DNA of 64,000 nucleotides from Bacteroidales bacterium (GTDB lineage Bacteria; Bacteroidota; Bacteroidia; Bacteroidales; UBA1556): NCBI GenBank assembly GCA_023146135.1, contig JAGLCR010000030.1, positions 1 to 64,000 of the forward strand, read 5' to 3'. Shown piece by piece: positions 9,353 to 17,911 of this stretch (position 1 is its first letter; each line of letters starts with the position of its first letter). The notes under the pieces were generated by a model. It saw only the letters and a program-made list of their open reading frames with translations, ran no database searches and was not told where the DNA came from. The position numbers and the translations under genes were made by a program.

Positions 9353-10072
9353 TTATTCAAATGTAAGTGTAATCCATGCCATTTTAGAGTTCATTCTGTC
9401 AATATTTGTATTATAAATATTTGGTTCTTTACTCATAAGATTAAGCATACCATAGGCCATTTGTAATTCGATTCCAAACTTAAAGTAAGGCAAAAAGAAA
9501 TCAAAACCAACACCCAAGGTGCCCATTACATCGTGAGGATTAAGTTTTATAACCACCTCATCACTAACTCCTTTTTTCTCTTTTTGCGAAGCAAGATCTA
9601 AACTATAACGAACTCCTCCCATTACAAACACACGAGAATTATTCCATCGACCAGGCAAGCGTTTCGATTTATATTTCAGTGTAAAAGGGAAATCAATATA
9701 GGTGCTTTCCACAGTTTTTATATAAGTATTCTCATCAGCAGGGCCAGCCCTTACAATATACTTTATGCTACGTTCACCAAACGACAGTGTTGGTACAAAG
9801 CGTAAATCCAAATAATTAGTAAGACGCTTATTAACCACGATTCCTATATTAAAACCTTGGCTCGACATTGGTTGAATAACCATCAAAGTATCATTATAAT
9901 CAAGCTGATCAACAGGATTAATTATAAAATCCATAGAGTTCATACCTAGAGTAAACCCAAAGTGCCATTGCTTGCGGTCATACTTAGGTAAGTTTTTTGG
10001 ATAAACCTGCGCCTGCAGTCCCTTCGCAAAAGAGAAAATCAAAATTAGTCCGATAAGTATTCTGCGCTTCAT
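9353..10072 (-). CDS. porT: Type IX secretion system protein PorT
   Basis: 239 residues. A signal peptide (ILIGLILIFSFAKGLQAQ) is followed by an eight-strand-like barrel: HFGFTLGMNSMDF, LTNYLDLRFVPTLSFGERSI, STYIDFPFTLKYKSKR, NSRVFVMGGVRYSLDLAS, VGFDFFLPYFKFGIELQMAYGM and the closing strand ending WITLTFE. These segments and their order match PorT/SprT. Its place directly after ubiE/menG is the arrangement I recall from gliding and T9SS-bearing Bacteroidota. PorT is needed to assemble a working T9SS, and three T9SS cargo proteins occur in this window. Confidence 0.88.
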   Translation of the reverse strand: MKRRILIGLILIFSFAKGLQAQVYPKNLPKYDRKQWHFGFTLGMNSMDFIINPVDQLDYNDTLMVIQPMSSQGFNIGIVVNKRLTNYLDLRFVPTLSFGERSIKYIVRAGPADENTYIKTVESTYIDFPFTLKYKSKRLPGRWNNSRVFVMGGVRYSLDLASQKEKKGVSDEVVIKLNPHDVMGTLGVGFDFFLPYFKFGIELQMAYGMLNLMSKEPNIYNTNIDRMNSKMAWITLTFE

Positions 10073-10131
10073 AAATGTAATTTGTATTCTTAACGTAAAT
10101 AAAGAAGTAATATTTTAATTAAATAAAAGTC

Positions 10132-10863
10132 TTATGCTATTGATTTCTCCCCAACATATATGGTTGATATACCTGATGTTAGTGAATGCATTTTTGTATT
10201 TACAAATCCACACTCTTTCATAATATCGTCGAAATTTTTTCCGCTTGGAAACTTAGCTACAGACTCAGGGAGATAGGTATATGCTCTGGGGTCTTTTGAC
10301 ACTATGCGTCCAACGGTAGGCAAAATATTATTAGAGTAGAAATTATATAGCGGCTTCATCAAGCCCGTAGGGTGTGAAAATTCCAATATTATCAATGTTG
10401 CACCTGGCTTTAAGGTTCTATTAATCTCGCGAAGCCCCCTTTTCAAATCTGCAAAATTACGCACACCAAATGCCACCATAGCCAAATCAAAATAATTATC
10501 TTCAGTAGGTAGATTCTCCGCCGCTCCTTGCTCCATACGAATCAAGTCCTGTAAGTTTCTTTTTCGTATCTTTTCTTTTCCCACATGAAGCATTGCTGAT
10601 GAAATATCCACTCCCACAATTTCTTTGGGTATGTTTTCGGCAGCAAGAATTGCTAAATCACCAGTACCCGTAGCTAAATCGAGAATACGCTCTGGATTAA
10701 CCTTCTTAAGTATTTTCATAACCCGTCGACGCCAATAGTAGTCAATTCCAAATGATAGGAAATGATTTAAAAAGTCGTAATGATGAGCAATGCTGTTAAA
10801 CATATTCCCTACATCTTCCGTCTTCTTAACCTGCTCAGGGCTCAACTCTGCTTTATTACTCAA
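10132..10863 (-). CDS. menG: Demethylmenaquinone methyltransferase (UbiE/MenG)
   Basis: 243 residues, usual family length. It methylates demethylmenaquinone with S-adenosylmethionine in the last step of menaquinone synthesis. Motifs: FNSIAHHYDFLNHFLSFGID at the start, the SAM-binding DLATGTGDLAI near residue 63, MVAFGVRNF, and FSHPTGLMKPLYNFY ... VGRIVSKD characteristic of UbiE. A TATCTTTG box at 10904-10911 on the minus strand gives a leader of about 40 nt. porT follows after 59 bp and is likely cotranscribed. Confidence 0.95.
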   Translation of the reverse strand: MSNKAELSPEQVKKTEDVGNMFNSIAHHYDFLNHFLSFGIDYYWRRRVMKILKKVNPERILDLATGTGDLAILAAENIPKEIVGVDISSAMLHVGKEKIRKRNLQDLIRMEQGAAENLPTEDNYFDLAMVAFGVRNFADLKRGLREINRTLKPGATLIILEFSHPTGLMKPLYNFYSNNILPTVGRIVSKDPRAYTYLPESVAKFPSGKNFDDIMKECGFVNTKMHSLTSGISTIYVGEKSIA

Positions 10864-10903
10864 TGCTTTATGTCTTGATGATTAACTAAATATTTTCGGT
10901 GGG

Positions 10904-10911
10904 CAAAGATA
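10904..10911 (-). promoter_or_regulatory. Promoter -7 box upstream of menG
   Basis: TATCTTTG on the minus strand matches TAnnTTTG and lies 41 bp before the menG ATG. No TTG at 19 bp. Confidence 0.5.
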
Positions 10912-10987
10912 TGAAATATAATGATAGATTATTTTCCCTTACAACAAGTGTCAAAGTGTGTAGCGAGAGGATAAATATGAGAAATGA

Positions 10988-11566
10988 CTAAAACTGTTGC
11001 CCAGTAAAACGTCGTCGTATTCTTCGTTTACTATTACTCGAATCTTCTTCCTCCATATCATTTTCATTTCGCCAAAAGAATAAATACTGCCATGTGGGCA
11101 CAATGATTAACAACAGAATAAAAGCTTCAAACAAATCAAAACTGGATTTGAAAAAATAAAAAAAATCTTCAAGGCTTGCCATATCTATTACCTTAAAATA
11201 AAAAAACAGTAACGAATATGACAATGTATCCTTATCAACAACTCCTGCAATTACCCAATCGTAATAATGTACAAACAATAGATACTTCCCAAGAAAATAT
11301 GTTGACAATGAGAATAATAAGGAGTAGAAAATCAGTCGAGGATCGCCCTTTTCATGCATATAAAAAAACGCCATAAATCCCTGAACAATTGCTATTAACA
11401 CAGCTATTACACCATATTCAGTTTGTGAGGATATGGCATTAAACGACCAAAAAAAACTTCCGAAAAAACTTAATGAGATGGCTAGCACTAAATATTGCCA
11501 ATGCATCAACAAGCCCTTATTATATAATATTTTTTTTACTCGGAATAAGGAACTGAAAAAAGTCAT
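10988..11566 (-). CDS. Polytopic membrane protein of unknown function
   Basis: 192 residues with about four hydrophobic helices (WQYLVLAISLSFFGSFFW; YGVIAVLIAIVQGFMAFFY; RLIFYSLLFSLSTYFLGKYLL; LFEAFILLLIIVPTWQYLFFW). It ends in a charged cytoplasmic-type tail rich in Glu and Arg (ENDMEEEDSSNSKRRIRRR). I recognise no family. It starts 16 bp after the lipoprotein gene at 11583, which itself overlaps the heptose kinase gene, so it belongs to that operon. Possibly related to envelope biogenesis by context only. Confidence 0.65.
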   Translation of the reverse strand: MTFFSSLFRVKKILYNKGLLMHWQYLVLAISLSFFGSFFWSFNAISSQTEYGVIAVLIAIVQGFMAFFYMHEKGDPRLIFYSLLFSLSTYFLGKYLLFVHYYDWVIAGVVDKDTLSYSLLFFYFKVIDMASLEDFFYFFKSSFDLFEAFILLLIIVPTWQYLFFWRNENDMEEEDSSNSKRRIRRRFTGQQF

Positions 11567-11582
11567 CTTCTAAAATATTGAG

Positions 11583-12293
11583 TTAAAATCCTAGTTTAAT
11601 CTGCGGAGGGACATCGCTATATTTAAACGAAAGATGAAATGATAATATTATTTTTAATTGCGCAAATTCTTCATCGCTAATATCTTCAAGGGATTCTTCA
11701 TAAGTAAGCAAAGCATATTGATTAGCCATAATCACATAACCATCTATTAATTGTCGGATATAATCATTCAAATTACTTAGTTTATCATCTTTATTGGTAA
11801 TCAACCATATTCCATTATTCTGAGGGCTAGGTGAAAACATTGAATTCTTTCCATAATTCAAATATTGCATACTAACATATTTGGTTAAGCTGTCTGGCTC
11901 AATGCGCTGCTCCTCAACTTCAAGGTTATAGCCATCTTTCACTACTTCCAAAATACGTGAATAATCATATTCAAACATCACTTCAGGACAGGGCGATGGC
12001 TCGATACCCAATGCAAGAATATTCCTTTGCCCCTTGTAAATTGGCGATACTACCTCTCCCCTTTCCACATCAAAGTACAGCACAGGCCATTTATCAGCCA
12101 ACTTTATTTCACAATAAATTTCATCTAGATAAACAACAAGGTCTCCAAGAGTTTCAAGGGAATCTACTTCCACATCGTAACCAAAATAAGGATTGATAAA
12201 TAATAATTGCTCACGTTCACTATATTTCGGGCCTTCACAGGAGGTGAAAACCAATACTCCAAATAGTATGATAAGAAAATGCTTAATCCTCAT
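11583..12293 (-). CDS. Hypothetical lipoprotein
   Basis: 236 residues. The short signal peptide ends in the lipobox LVFTSC (Cys about residue 19). The mature part is acidic and mostly alpha/beta, with no recognised domain; segments include GQRNILALGIEPSPCPEVMFEYD and YIRQLIDGYVIMANQYALL. Its ATG shares one base with the stop of the upstream heptose kinase gene (TAATG), so the two are translationally coupled. Confidence 0.7.
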   Translation of the reverse strand: MRIKHFLIILFGVLVFTSCEGPKYSEREQLLFINPYFGYDVEVDSLETLGDLVVYLDEIYCEIKLADKWPVLYFDVERGEVVSPIYKGQRNILALGIEPSPCPEVMFEYDYSRILEVVKDGYNLEVEEQRIEPDSLTKYVSMQYLNYGKNSMFSPSPQNNGIWLITNKDDKLSNLNDYIRQLIDGYVIMANQYALLTYEESLEDISDEEFAQLKIILSFHLSFKYSDVPPQIKLGF

Positions 12294-13294
12294 TATGCTT
12301 TTTTCAAAACGCTAAATGCTTCTTTGAGCAAATGCTCTTTATTAACTGGAACAACACCGACCTCTTCACAAACTAAGCCACCAGCAAGATTAGCTAGTAA
12401 GGCTGATTTTTGAGCACTAAGACCTGCTGCCATTGCCAATGACAGAGTACTAATAACCGTATCGCCTGCTCCTGAAACATCGGCAATATTACGCACGATA
12501 GCGGGAATATGCATTTGTGTATTTCGCTCACATATTAATACCCCATGCTCAGATAATGTGACCATTCCAATTTTAATATTATTCCGTTTCATCAAATCCA
12601 TCATTGCAAATTTAATTGCCTGAATATCTCCATTTTCGATATGAGTTCCCACACCCTCAATAAGCTCCTTGAAATTAGGTTTTACTAAGGTAAGGTCTTT
12701 ATAATAATCGAAATTACGACGTTTTGGATCCACAGTAACTGGAATATTATATTTTTCAGATACATCGGTTACATACTCAATTATATTCTCGGTAATACAG
12801 CCTTTATCATAGTCTTCCAAAATGATTACATCAATCTTAGTAGTCTCTATTATTTTCTGGATTTTCTTAATTAGTGGACGTTCTTCGTAGCTACTAATGG
12901 GGTAAATATTTTCTTCATCAACACGCAGCATCTGTACATTATTTCCAACGATACGAAATTTAGTGGTGGTAGGACGGTGATTACTCACTTGAATACCATC
13001 AATAATCATATCCTCTTTCTTCATCAAATCTACAAACTCTATTCCTCTAACATCTTTACCTACCACCGAACAAAGAATTGGATTTGCACCCAAGGCTTTC
13101 ACATTAAGAGCCACGTTTGCCGCACCACCCATACGGCTATTACGACCCGTAACAGCTACTACAGGCACAGGCGCTTCAGGGGAAATGCGATCTACAGTGC
13201 CAAACAGATAGGCATCTACCATTACATCTCCAATAATCAGGATATTCAAATCATTAAACTTTTCAAAGGCGGCTTTTAATTCTTTCTGGGTCAT
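12293..13294 (-). CDS. rfaE1: D-glycero-beta-D-manno-heptose-7-phosphate kinase (RfaE1/HldE kinase domain)
   Basis: 333 residues, the size of the stand-alone kinase half of HldE; the nucleotidyltransferase half is absent here. It phosphorylates heptose 7-phosphate at C1 on the way to ADP-heptose for LPS core. PfkB/ribokinase signatures: IGDVMVDAYLFGTVDRISPEAPVPV at the start is the typical RfaE opening, MGGAANVALNVKALGA is PfkB motif 1, and DVSGAGDTV near residue 277 carries the catalytic Asp of motif 2. It leads a three-gene coupled group. A TACCTTTG box sits at 13333-13340 on the minus strand. Confidence 0.92.
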   Translation of the reverse strand: MTQKELKAAFEKFNDLNILIIGDVMVDAYLFGTVDRISPEAPVPVVAVTGRNSRMGGAANVALNVKALGANPILCSVVGKDVRGIEFVDLMKKEDMIIDGIQVSNHRPTTTKFRIVGNNVQMLRVDEENIYPISSYEERPLIKKIQKIIETTKIDVIILEDYDKGCITENIIEYVTDVSEKYNIPVTVDPKRRNFDYYKDLTLVKPNFKELIEGVGTHIENGDIQAIKFAMMDLMKRNNIKIGMVTLSEHGVLICERNTQMHIPAIVRNIADVSGAGDTVISTLSLAMAAGLSAQKSALLANLAGGLVCEEVGVVPVNKEHLLKEAFSVLKKA

Positions 13295-13332
13295 AATTCT
13301 GCTATTGATGTAGTATCTGTATTTAACGCTGG

Positions 13333-13340
13333 CAAAGGTA
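13333..13340 (-). promoter_or_regulatory. Promoter -7 box upstream of the heptose kinase gene
   Basis: TACCTTTG on the minus strand, 38 bp before the ATG, fits TAnnTTTG. No clear -33 TTG. Confidence 0.5.
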
Positions 13341-13380
13341 AATAATTATTTTATGTGATTATTATTAAGCTAAATTCTCC

Positions 13381-13794
13381 TTAAAATAAGTCACCCTTCT
13401 TCTCAACCTGCTCTCTATCTACGTTTTTCTCATATTTAGAGATAGTTTTTCCTTTTTGAAAACGGTAGTTAAGCCGCAGCAAAAACAAGTTCTTTAATTA
13501 ATGAGATATCATTAAGAGAAGTTTGAGTATAATTTTAATAATAGCAGAATATCCTTCAATTCCGTAACCACCACTGGGGTCGTGCATCACTTCTATTTTT
13601 ACAATACCCATCTTTATCGGTGATTGCAAAGCTAGCCTTACCTTCCTCAGGAATTAAAGCTACCGAACAGTATGCTAATGCATTATATGTGTTTTTATCT
13701 TTCACCTTTGCGCTTACACTATACTGCGCCAATGCTGTATTATTGAGTAAAAAGCTTAGGAAAATATACTTGCTGAATAGTACTTCTTCTTCAT
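13381..13794 (-). pseudogene. Decayed TonB-dependent receptor / outer-membrane beta-barrel gene
   Basis: Three collinear fragments of one receptor survive in different frames of a 414-bp stretch; intact family members are about 2.3-2.6 kb. (1) From ATG 13794: MKKKYYS, a frameshift, then KYIFLSFLLNNTALAQ (signal peptide end) and YSVSAKVKDKNTYNALAYCS ... SFAITDKDGY, a CarboxypepD_reg-like domain. (2) KIEVMHDPSGGYGIEGYSAI, which matches the end of a TonB plug domain. (3) LFLLRLNYRFQKGKTISKYE ... KKGDLF with a stop at 13381, the last barrel strand and tail. Large internal deletions removed nearly all of the barrel. Not functional as a receptor. Confidence 0.85.
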
Positions 13795-13838
13795 AAATAA
13801 TAATAATTTATGACTACTTGAAGTCCAAAATAATCTAT

Positions 13839-13870
13839 TTGTTACAATCAAAGAAAATTATTTAGTTTTG
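13839..13870 (+). promoter_or_regulatory. Promoter for the flippase-like gene
   Basis: TTG at 13839-13841, 21-bp spacer, TAGTTTTG at 13863-13870. The likely transcription start, near 13876, falls inside the extended open frame of the downstream gene. Confidence 0.55.
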
Positions 13871-13961
13871 TTCTATCAAAAAGCCAAACGAAATATCAAA
13901 TATTTTCACTCCAGCACGAATCATCATTGCGGTTCTAATTGGGCTATCTGTAAGTTTCTAT

Positions 13962-14927
13962 ATGGTAGCCAAAGATTTTGATGCTGACTCGTATGCCAAT
14001 ATTCATTGGACCATGCGGTCCGGTTTTTTTCTACTACTAGCTATTATTTTAGAGGCCATTCGTGATATTGCTTATATGTATCGCATTCGGTTACTTACCG
14101 ATAAGAAAATAAGTTGGCGAAACAGTTTTCAAACTATCATGCTTTGGGAGTTCGCCTCCGCCCTCACGCCTTCAGTGGTTGGAGGTTCTGCTGTAGCTCT
14201 TTATATTGTAAACAAAGAAATAAATAATACGGGTAAAGCAACAGCTATTGTAATGATCACAGCCCTTCTCGATGAGATGTTCTATATCGTAATGGTGCCA
14301 TTGATATTTCTTTTTGTGGGTTATCAAGAGCTCTTTATCAATACCGAATTCAAATTATTTAGCTTTGGTAATTTCCCAACCGAAACTATTTTTGTGATTG
14401 GCTATGCTTTCATTTTATTATTAACATCCATAATCACCTTTGCCATTTTCTTCAAGCCCCATGTTTTCAAAAAGGTTTTAGAAAATATATTTAAGCTTTC
14501 TATTCTTAACCGCTGGCGTGAGAAAGCTACAAAAACGGGTACCGAAATTGTTATCACATCCGAAGAAATGAAAGGAAAGAGTTTTATATTTTGGACTAAA
14601 GCATTTGGCTCCACACTTTTATCATGGACAGCTCGCTTCTTAGTTATCAATGCTTTAATATTAGTATTAGTTACTGGTGGTGATCATTTTTTAATATATG
14701 CTCGACAATTAGTTATGTGGGTAATCCTACTTATAAGTCCAACACCTGGAGGTAGCGGTGTGGCCGAGTTTATGCTCCCGAAATTCTTGGGTGAGTTTAT
14801 GAATGGTTATGGTAATGAAATTGCCCTTGGTTGGCGATTATTAAGCTATTATTCATATTTAATTATCGGTAGTATAGTATTGCCTATTTGGTTGCGACGA
14901 GTTTATAGTAGGAAAAAGACATCGTAA
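13962..14927 (+). CDS. Lysylphosphatidylglycerol synthase TM-region (UPF0104/flippase-like) membrane protein, start uncertain
   Basis: At least 321 residues with 7-8 membrane helices. Signature stretches of the UPF0104/LPG_synthase_TM family are visible: IRDIAYMYRIRLLTDKKISW, LWEFASALTPSVVGGSAVAL, and LLISPTPGGSGVAEFMLPKFL. Such proteins act as lipid or lipid-linked glycan translocators, or as the membrane half of aminoacyl-lipid synthases; no catalytic GNAT domain is present. The first standard start, ATG 13962, falls inside the first helix: the open frame continues upstream to a stop at 13863 and encodes IKKPNEISNIFTPARIIIAV, clearly the true N-terminus, but offers no ATG, GTG or TTG. Confidence 0.85.
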   Translation: MVAKDFDADSYANIHWTMRSGFFLLLAIILEAIRDIAYMYRIRLLTDKKISWRNSFQTIMLWEFASALTPSVVGGSAVALYIVNKEINNTGKATAIVMITALLDEMFYIVMVPLIFLFVGYQELFINTEFKLFSFGNFPTETIFVIGYAFILLLTSIITFAIFFKPHVFKKVLENIFKLSILNRWREKATKTGTEIVITSEEMKGKSFIFWTKAFGSTLLSWTARFLVINALILVLVTGGDHFLIYARQLVMWVILLISPTPGGSGVAEFMLPKFLGEFMNGYGNEIALGWRLLSYYSYLIIGSIVLPIWLRRVYSRKKTS

Positions 14928-14934
14928 ATAGGCC

Positions 14935-15123
14935 CTATTTTTCTTCAGAGTCCTCTTTACTTTTAGAATTACTCATCACAACTCCAAAAACAATTCCAAA
15001 CGATGTCCCCATGGCAATTCCCATGGGAATATTGTCAAATACTACTCCAAATACAACACCCATGCTAGTTCCCAATGCAATCCCTATTCCAATATACTTA
15101 CCTTTCTTTTTATTATCCATCAC
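14935..15123 (-). CDS. Small glycine-zipper membrane protein with internal duplication
   Basis: 62 residues. A Lys-rich cytoplasmic N-terminus (MMDNKKKGKYIG) precedes two hydrophobic glycine-rich segments that are copies of each other: GIALGTSMGVVFGVV and GIAMGTSFGIVFGVV (12 of 15 identical), separated by FDNIPM. A charged tail (SKSKEDSEEK) follows. GxxxG spacing suggests tight helix packing in the inner membrane. Function unknown. It lies alone, convergent with the flippase-like gene after 7 bp. Confidence 0.7.
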   Translation of the reverse strand: MMDNKKKGKYIGIGIALGTSMGVVFGVVFDNIPMGIAMGTSFGIVFGVVMSNSKSKEDSEEK

Positions 15124-15288
15124 CTAATACTATTGATTACTACAGCTTTAAGAACTCAAATTCTTATAAAAATGAGTTTCACGTTTTTGCTTTCGCTAAA
15201 TTAGATAATTAATAAACCCGAAAAACATAGTGATTATAACTCTAAAACTAGGCAATTTTAACAAATCATACATATCAGATTTTTCTTG

Positions 15289-15296
15289 TACTTTCG
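15289..15296 (+). promoter_or_regulatory. Promoter -7 box for trkA
   Basis: TACTTTCG, a TAnnTTTG variant within GTACTTTCG, ends 20 bp before the chosen ATG at 15317. The same GTACTTTCG occurs before the thioredoxin gene (17878-17886). Confidence 0.5.
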
Positions 15297-15316
15297 TACT
15301 AACAAATAAACTAAGT

Positions 15317-16009
15317 ATGAAAAACCAACAATTTGCCGTTATCGGATTGGGTCAGTTTGGCGAAGCCATAGCAAGATCGCTATCGCAAAAAGGTGCACAG
15401 GTGATGGCAATCGATGCCAAGCACGACCGAGTAGACTATATTTCATCTGAGGTAACCTATGCAGTTGCTTTGGATGCAACAGATAAAAAGGCGCTAGCTT
15501 CACAAAACATTCAAGACTTCGATGCGGTAGTGATATCCATCGGTGAGAATTTTGAAAACCTGCTTCTCTGTGCGGTAAATTTAATTGAACTGGGTGTTAG
15601 TCGGATAATTGCTCGTGCCAAAGGCAATGCCAATAAACTAATTTTACAACGTTTGGGGATAAAAGAAATATTTCAACCCGAATTTGAAGTAGGAGCCGTT
15701 GTTGCTGAAAGACTTCTCAATCCCAGTTTATTATCATTCATGAAAATGCCCGACGGATATGCAATTGCTGAAATTACTCCGCCTATTAAAATCATTGGCA
15801 AAAACCTGAATGAGATAAGCATGATAAAAAACTATAACATCAACCTGATCACGATTAAACGTATTTCGCCCTCAACTAAGGAAGGAGAGCCTGGTACAAT
15901 GCATATCACTGGAGTTCCACAAGCAGATACCATCATTATCGACCATGACCAATTGGTCGTTTTTGGGCGCGAAAAAGACTTGAAAAAATTTATTGAGGTA
16001 AATAGCTAA
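15317..16009 (+). CDS. trkA: TrkA/KtrA-family potassium uptake regulatory subunit
   Basis: 230 residues: one RCK_N (Rossmann) plus one RCK_C domain, the single-module architecture of KtrA-type gating proteins. FAVIGLGQFGEAIARSL (residues 6-22) is the nucleotide-binding glycine motif; DATDKKAL follows and RIIARAKGNANKLIL closes the RCK_N. ATP/ADP or NAD(H) binding to this ring controls the TrkH/KtrB channel. I choose ATG 15317 because it sits 20 bp after a promoter box and gives the normal N-terminus; in-frame codons further upstream would add an unrelated tail and lie before the promoter. trkH follows 4 bp downstream in one operon. Confidence 0.93.
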   Translation: MKNQQFAVIGLGQFGEAIARSLSQKGAQVMAIDAKHDRVDYISSEVTYAVALDATDKKALASQNIQDFDAVVISIGENFENLLLCAVNLIELGVSRIIARAKGNANKLILQRLGIKEIFQPEFEVGAVVAERLLNPSLLSFMKMPDGYAIAEITPPIKIIGKNLNEISMIKNYNINLITIKRISPSTKEGEPGTMHITGVPQADTIIIDHDQLVVFGREKDLKKFIEVNS

Positions 16010-16013
16010 AACC

Positions 16014-17813
16014 ATGGTGGAAAAGCTACAGAGAATTCGAGAAAAAATTAATATTATTCTTTTCGATTCAAAGGAAATTGTACTACAAACCTTACGAATT
16101 ATCACCCTTTTTCTGATGGTATTCGTAGTGGGTGGAGTTGTGTTTTTCTATGGCTTTCCAAAGACAGAGGCATCTATTCATTTCAATATGGTTTTGGTGC
16201 GTTCTAGCTTAGTCTATTTCTTAGCTCGCTATATAATCCTGCTATTTTATGATTTTCACCCCGCCGCTTTTATTCGTGAACGATGGCTCGAAGGCATAGT
16301 TTTAACTATTTTCTTCGTGGATGCAGTTGCGCCCATCTTTTTTGATGATTTATTATTTTTTCAAGACTTAAAAAATTTTGTAAAAAACCATAGCCTACTA
16401 GTTTTTCAGCTCTATTTTCTTCTAATTAGTATTTGGGAACTACGGCGTACTGCTCCAAGCATTGGCAATATAAATATTGGTCCAGCCAAATTATTAGCAC
16501 TCTCATTCATCATACTAATACTTGGAGGCACTGGCCTTTTGATGCTTCCTGAAATGACTTACAATAACAATCTCGGCTTCTTAGATGCCCTATTTACAGC
16601 CACGAGTGCAAGCTGCGTAACAGGATTAACCGTAGTGGATACAGGTACATTTTTCACTTTTAAGGGCCAGGTAATTATCATGATACTAATTCAGCTAGGA
16701 GGAATAAATATTATTTCTTTTGCAGCTTTTTTCGCCATTATGTCGAAACAAATGGGGGGGCTAAAATATCAATCTATTCTTAAAGACTTACTCAGCGCAG
16801 AGCAACTATCCGACACAAGAAGTTTGCTACGCAATATTCTCAAATGGACCATTTACATCGAGGTTGTAGGAAGTATATTACTCTACTTTTCATGGGATAA
16901 TATTCCATTTGCCACAAAAGGAGATAAAATATTCTCCTCTATTTTCCATTCCATCTCGGCTTTCAATAATGGCGGGTTTTCACTTTTTAGTGACAACCTA
17001 TACCAAATTGGTGTGCAGAATATGATTTCATTTCAATTAGTTATATCAATATTAATCATTACTGGAGGAATTGGTTTTTTTGTATTACAAGATATATTTG
17101 GTGTAAAAAAAATATGGGAGCGTTTTCGATTTCGATGGAAGGAATTTCGCGTTATGACCCGTATCAGCGTTCGAATGACCATTATACTTTTATTGCTAGG
17201 AACAGTGGTTTTCTTCTTCCTTGAACAAGGGACTACCCTACAAGGAAAAGGATTAGGCGACCAACTTATCACAGCATTTTTTCAATCGGTTAGCACTCGT
17301 ACAGCGGGTTTCAATACTGTTGAAATAAGTTTACTTTCCACTCCTGTATTAATGTTCTTCATGCTTCTGATGTTTATCGGGGCAGGATCAGGCTCCACAG
17401 GTGGAGGAATCAAAATCAGCACTTTTGCCATTGCTATTAAAGCCAGTATTTCTACAATACGAGGCAAACATTATGTTGAATTTTTCAAACGCACTATCCC
17501 CAATAGTATCGTGAATAGAGCCTATTCTATTATCCTATTTGCTCTTTCTGTTATCAGCACCTCCATATTTTTACTAAGTATTGCTGAGCCTGATATTGAT
17601 TTTATGAAATTGGTTTTCGAAGAGGTTTCCGCTTTTGCCACCGTAGGACTTTCAACGGGTATTACCGCTGAGCTTTCTAGCTTTTCAAAAACGATAATCA
17701 TCTCCTCCATGTTTATTGGTAGAGTTGGGGTGCTTTCTATAGCCATGATACTGAGTCACCGAGTGGTAAGCCGAAACTATCAATACGCCAATGAATCGGT
17801 AATGGTGGGATAA
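16014..17813 (+). CDS. trkH: TrkH/KtrB-family potassium transporter
   Basis: 599 residues, about 10-12 helices. It is the K+-conducting subunit partnered with the trkA product just upstream. The four pore loops each carry the selectivity-filter glycine: SASCVTGLTVVDTG, SISAFNNGGFSLFSD, SVSTRTAGFNTVEIS and EVSAFATVGLSTGIT. An extra N-terminal membrane region of about 160 residues precedes the first pore unit, making it longer than typical KtrB (about 450); such extensions are common in Bacteroidota. ATG 16014 comes 4 bp after the trkA stop, so translational coupling is likely. Confidence 0.94.
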   Translation: MVEKLQRIREKINIILFDSKEIVLQTLRIITLFLMVFVVGGVVFFYGFPKTEASIHFNMVLVRSSLVYFLARYIILLFYDFHPAAFIRERWLEGIVLTIFFVDAVAPIFFDDLLFFQDLKNFVKNHSLLVFQLYFLLISIWELRRTAPSIGNINIGPAKLLALSFIILILGGTGLLMLPEMTYNNNLGFLDALFTATSASCVTGLTVVDTGTFFTFKGQVIIMILIQLGGINIISFAAFFAIMSKQMGGLKYQSILKDLLSAEQLSDTRSLLRNILKWTIYIEVVGSILLYFSWDNIPFATKGDKIFSSIFHSISAFNNGGFSLFSDNLYQIGVQNMISFQLVISILIITGGIGFFVLQDIFGVKKIWERFRFRWKEFRVMTRISVRMTIILLLLGTVVFFFLEQGTTLQGKGLGDQLITAFFQSVSTRTAGFNTVEISLLSTPVLMFFMLLMFIGAGSGSTGGGIKISTFAIAIKASISTIRGKHYVEFFKRTIPNSIVNRAYSIILFALSVISTSIFLLSIAEPDIDFMKLVFEEVSAFATVGLSTGITAELSSFSKTIIISSMFIGRVGVLSIAMILSHRVVSRNYQYANESVMVG

Positions 17814-17878
17814 ATCAATTTGTTTTAACAAATTTAAAAACCGACAATTTTTCAAGCAAAAAGAGATAAAACTTTCCG

Positions 17879-17886
17879 TACTTTCG
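17879..17886 (+). promoter_or_regulatory. Promoter -7 box for the thioredoxin gene
   Basis: TACTTTCG ends 25 bp before ATG 17912; same variant box as at trkA. Confidence 0.45.
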
Positions 17887-17911
17887 CTTGGCAAAAATTA
17901 AAAATAAAAAT

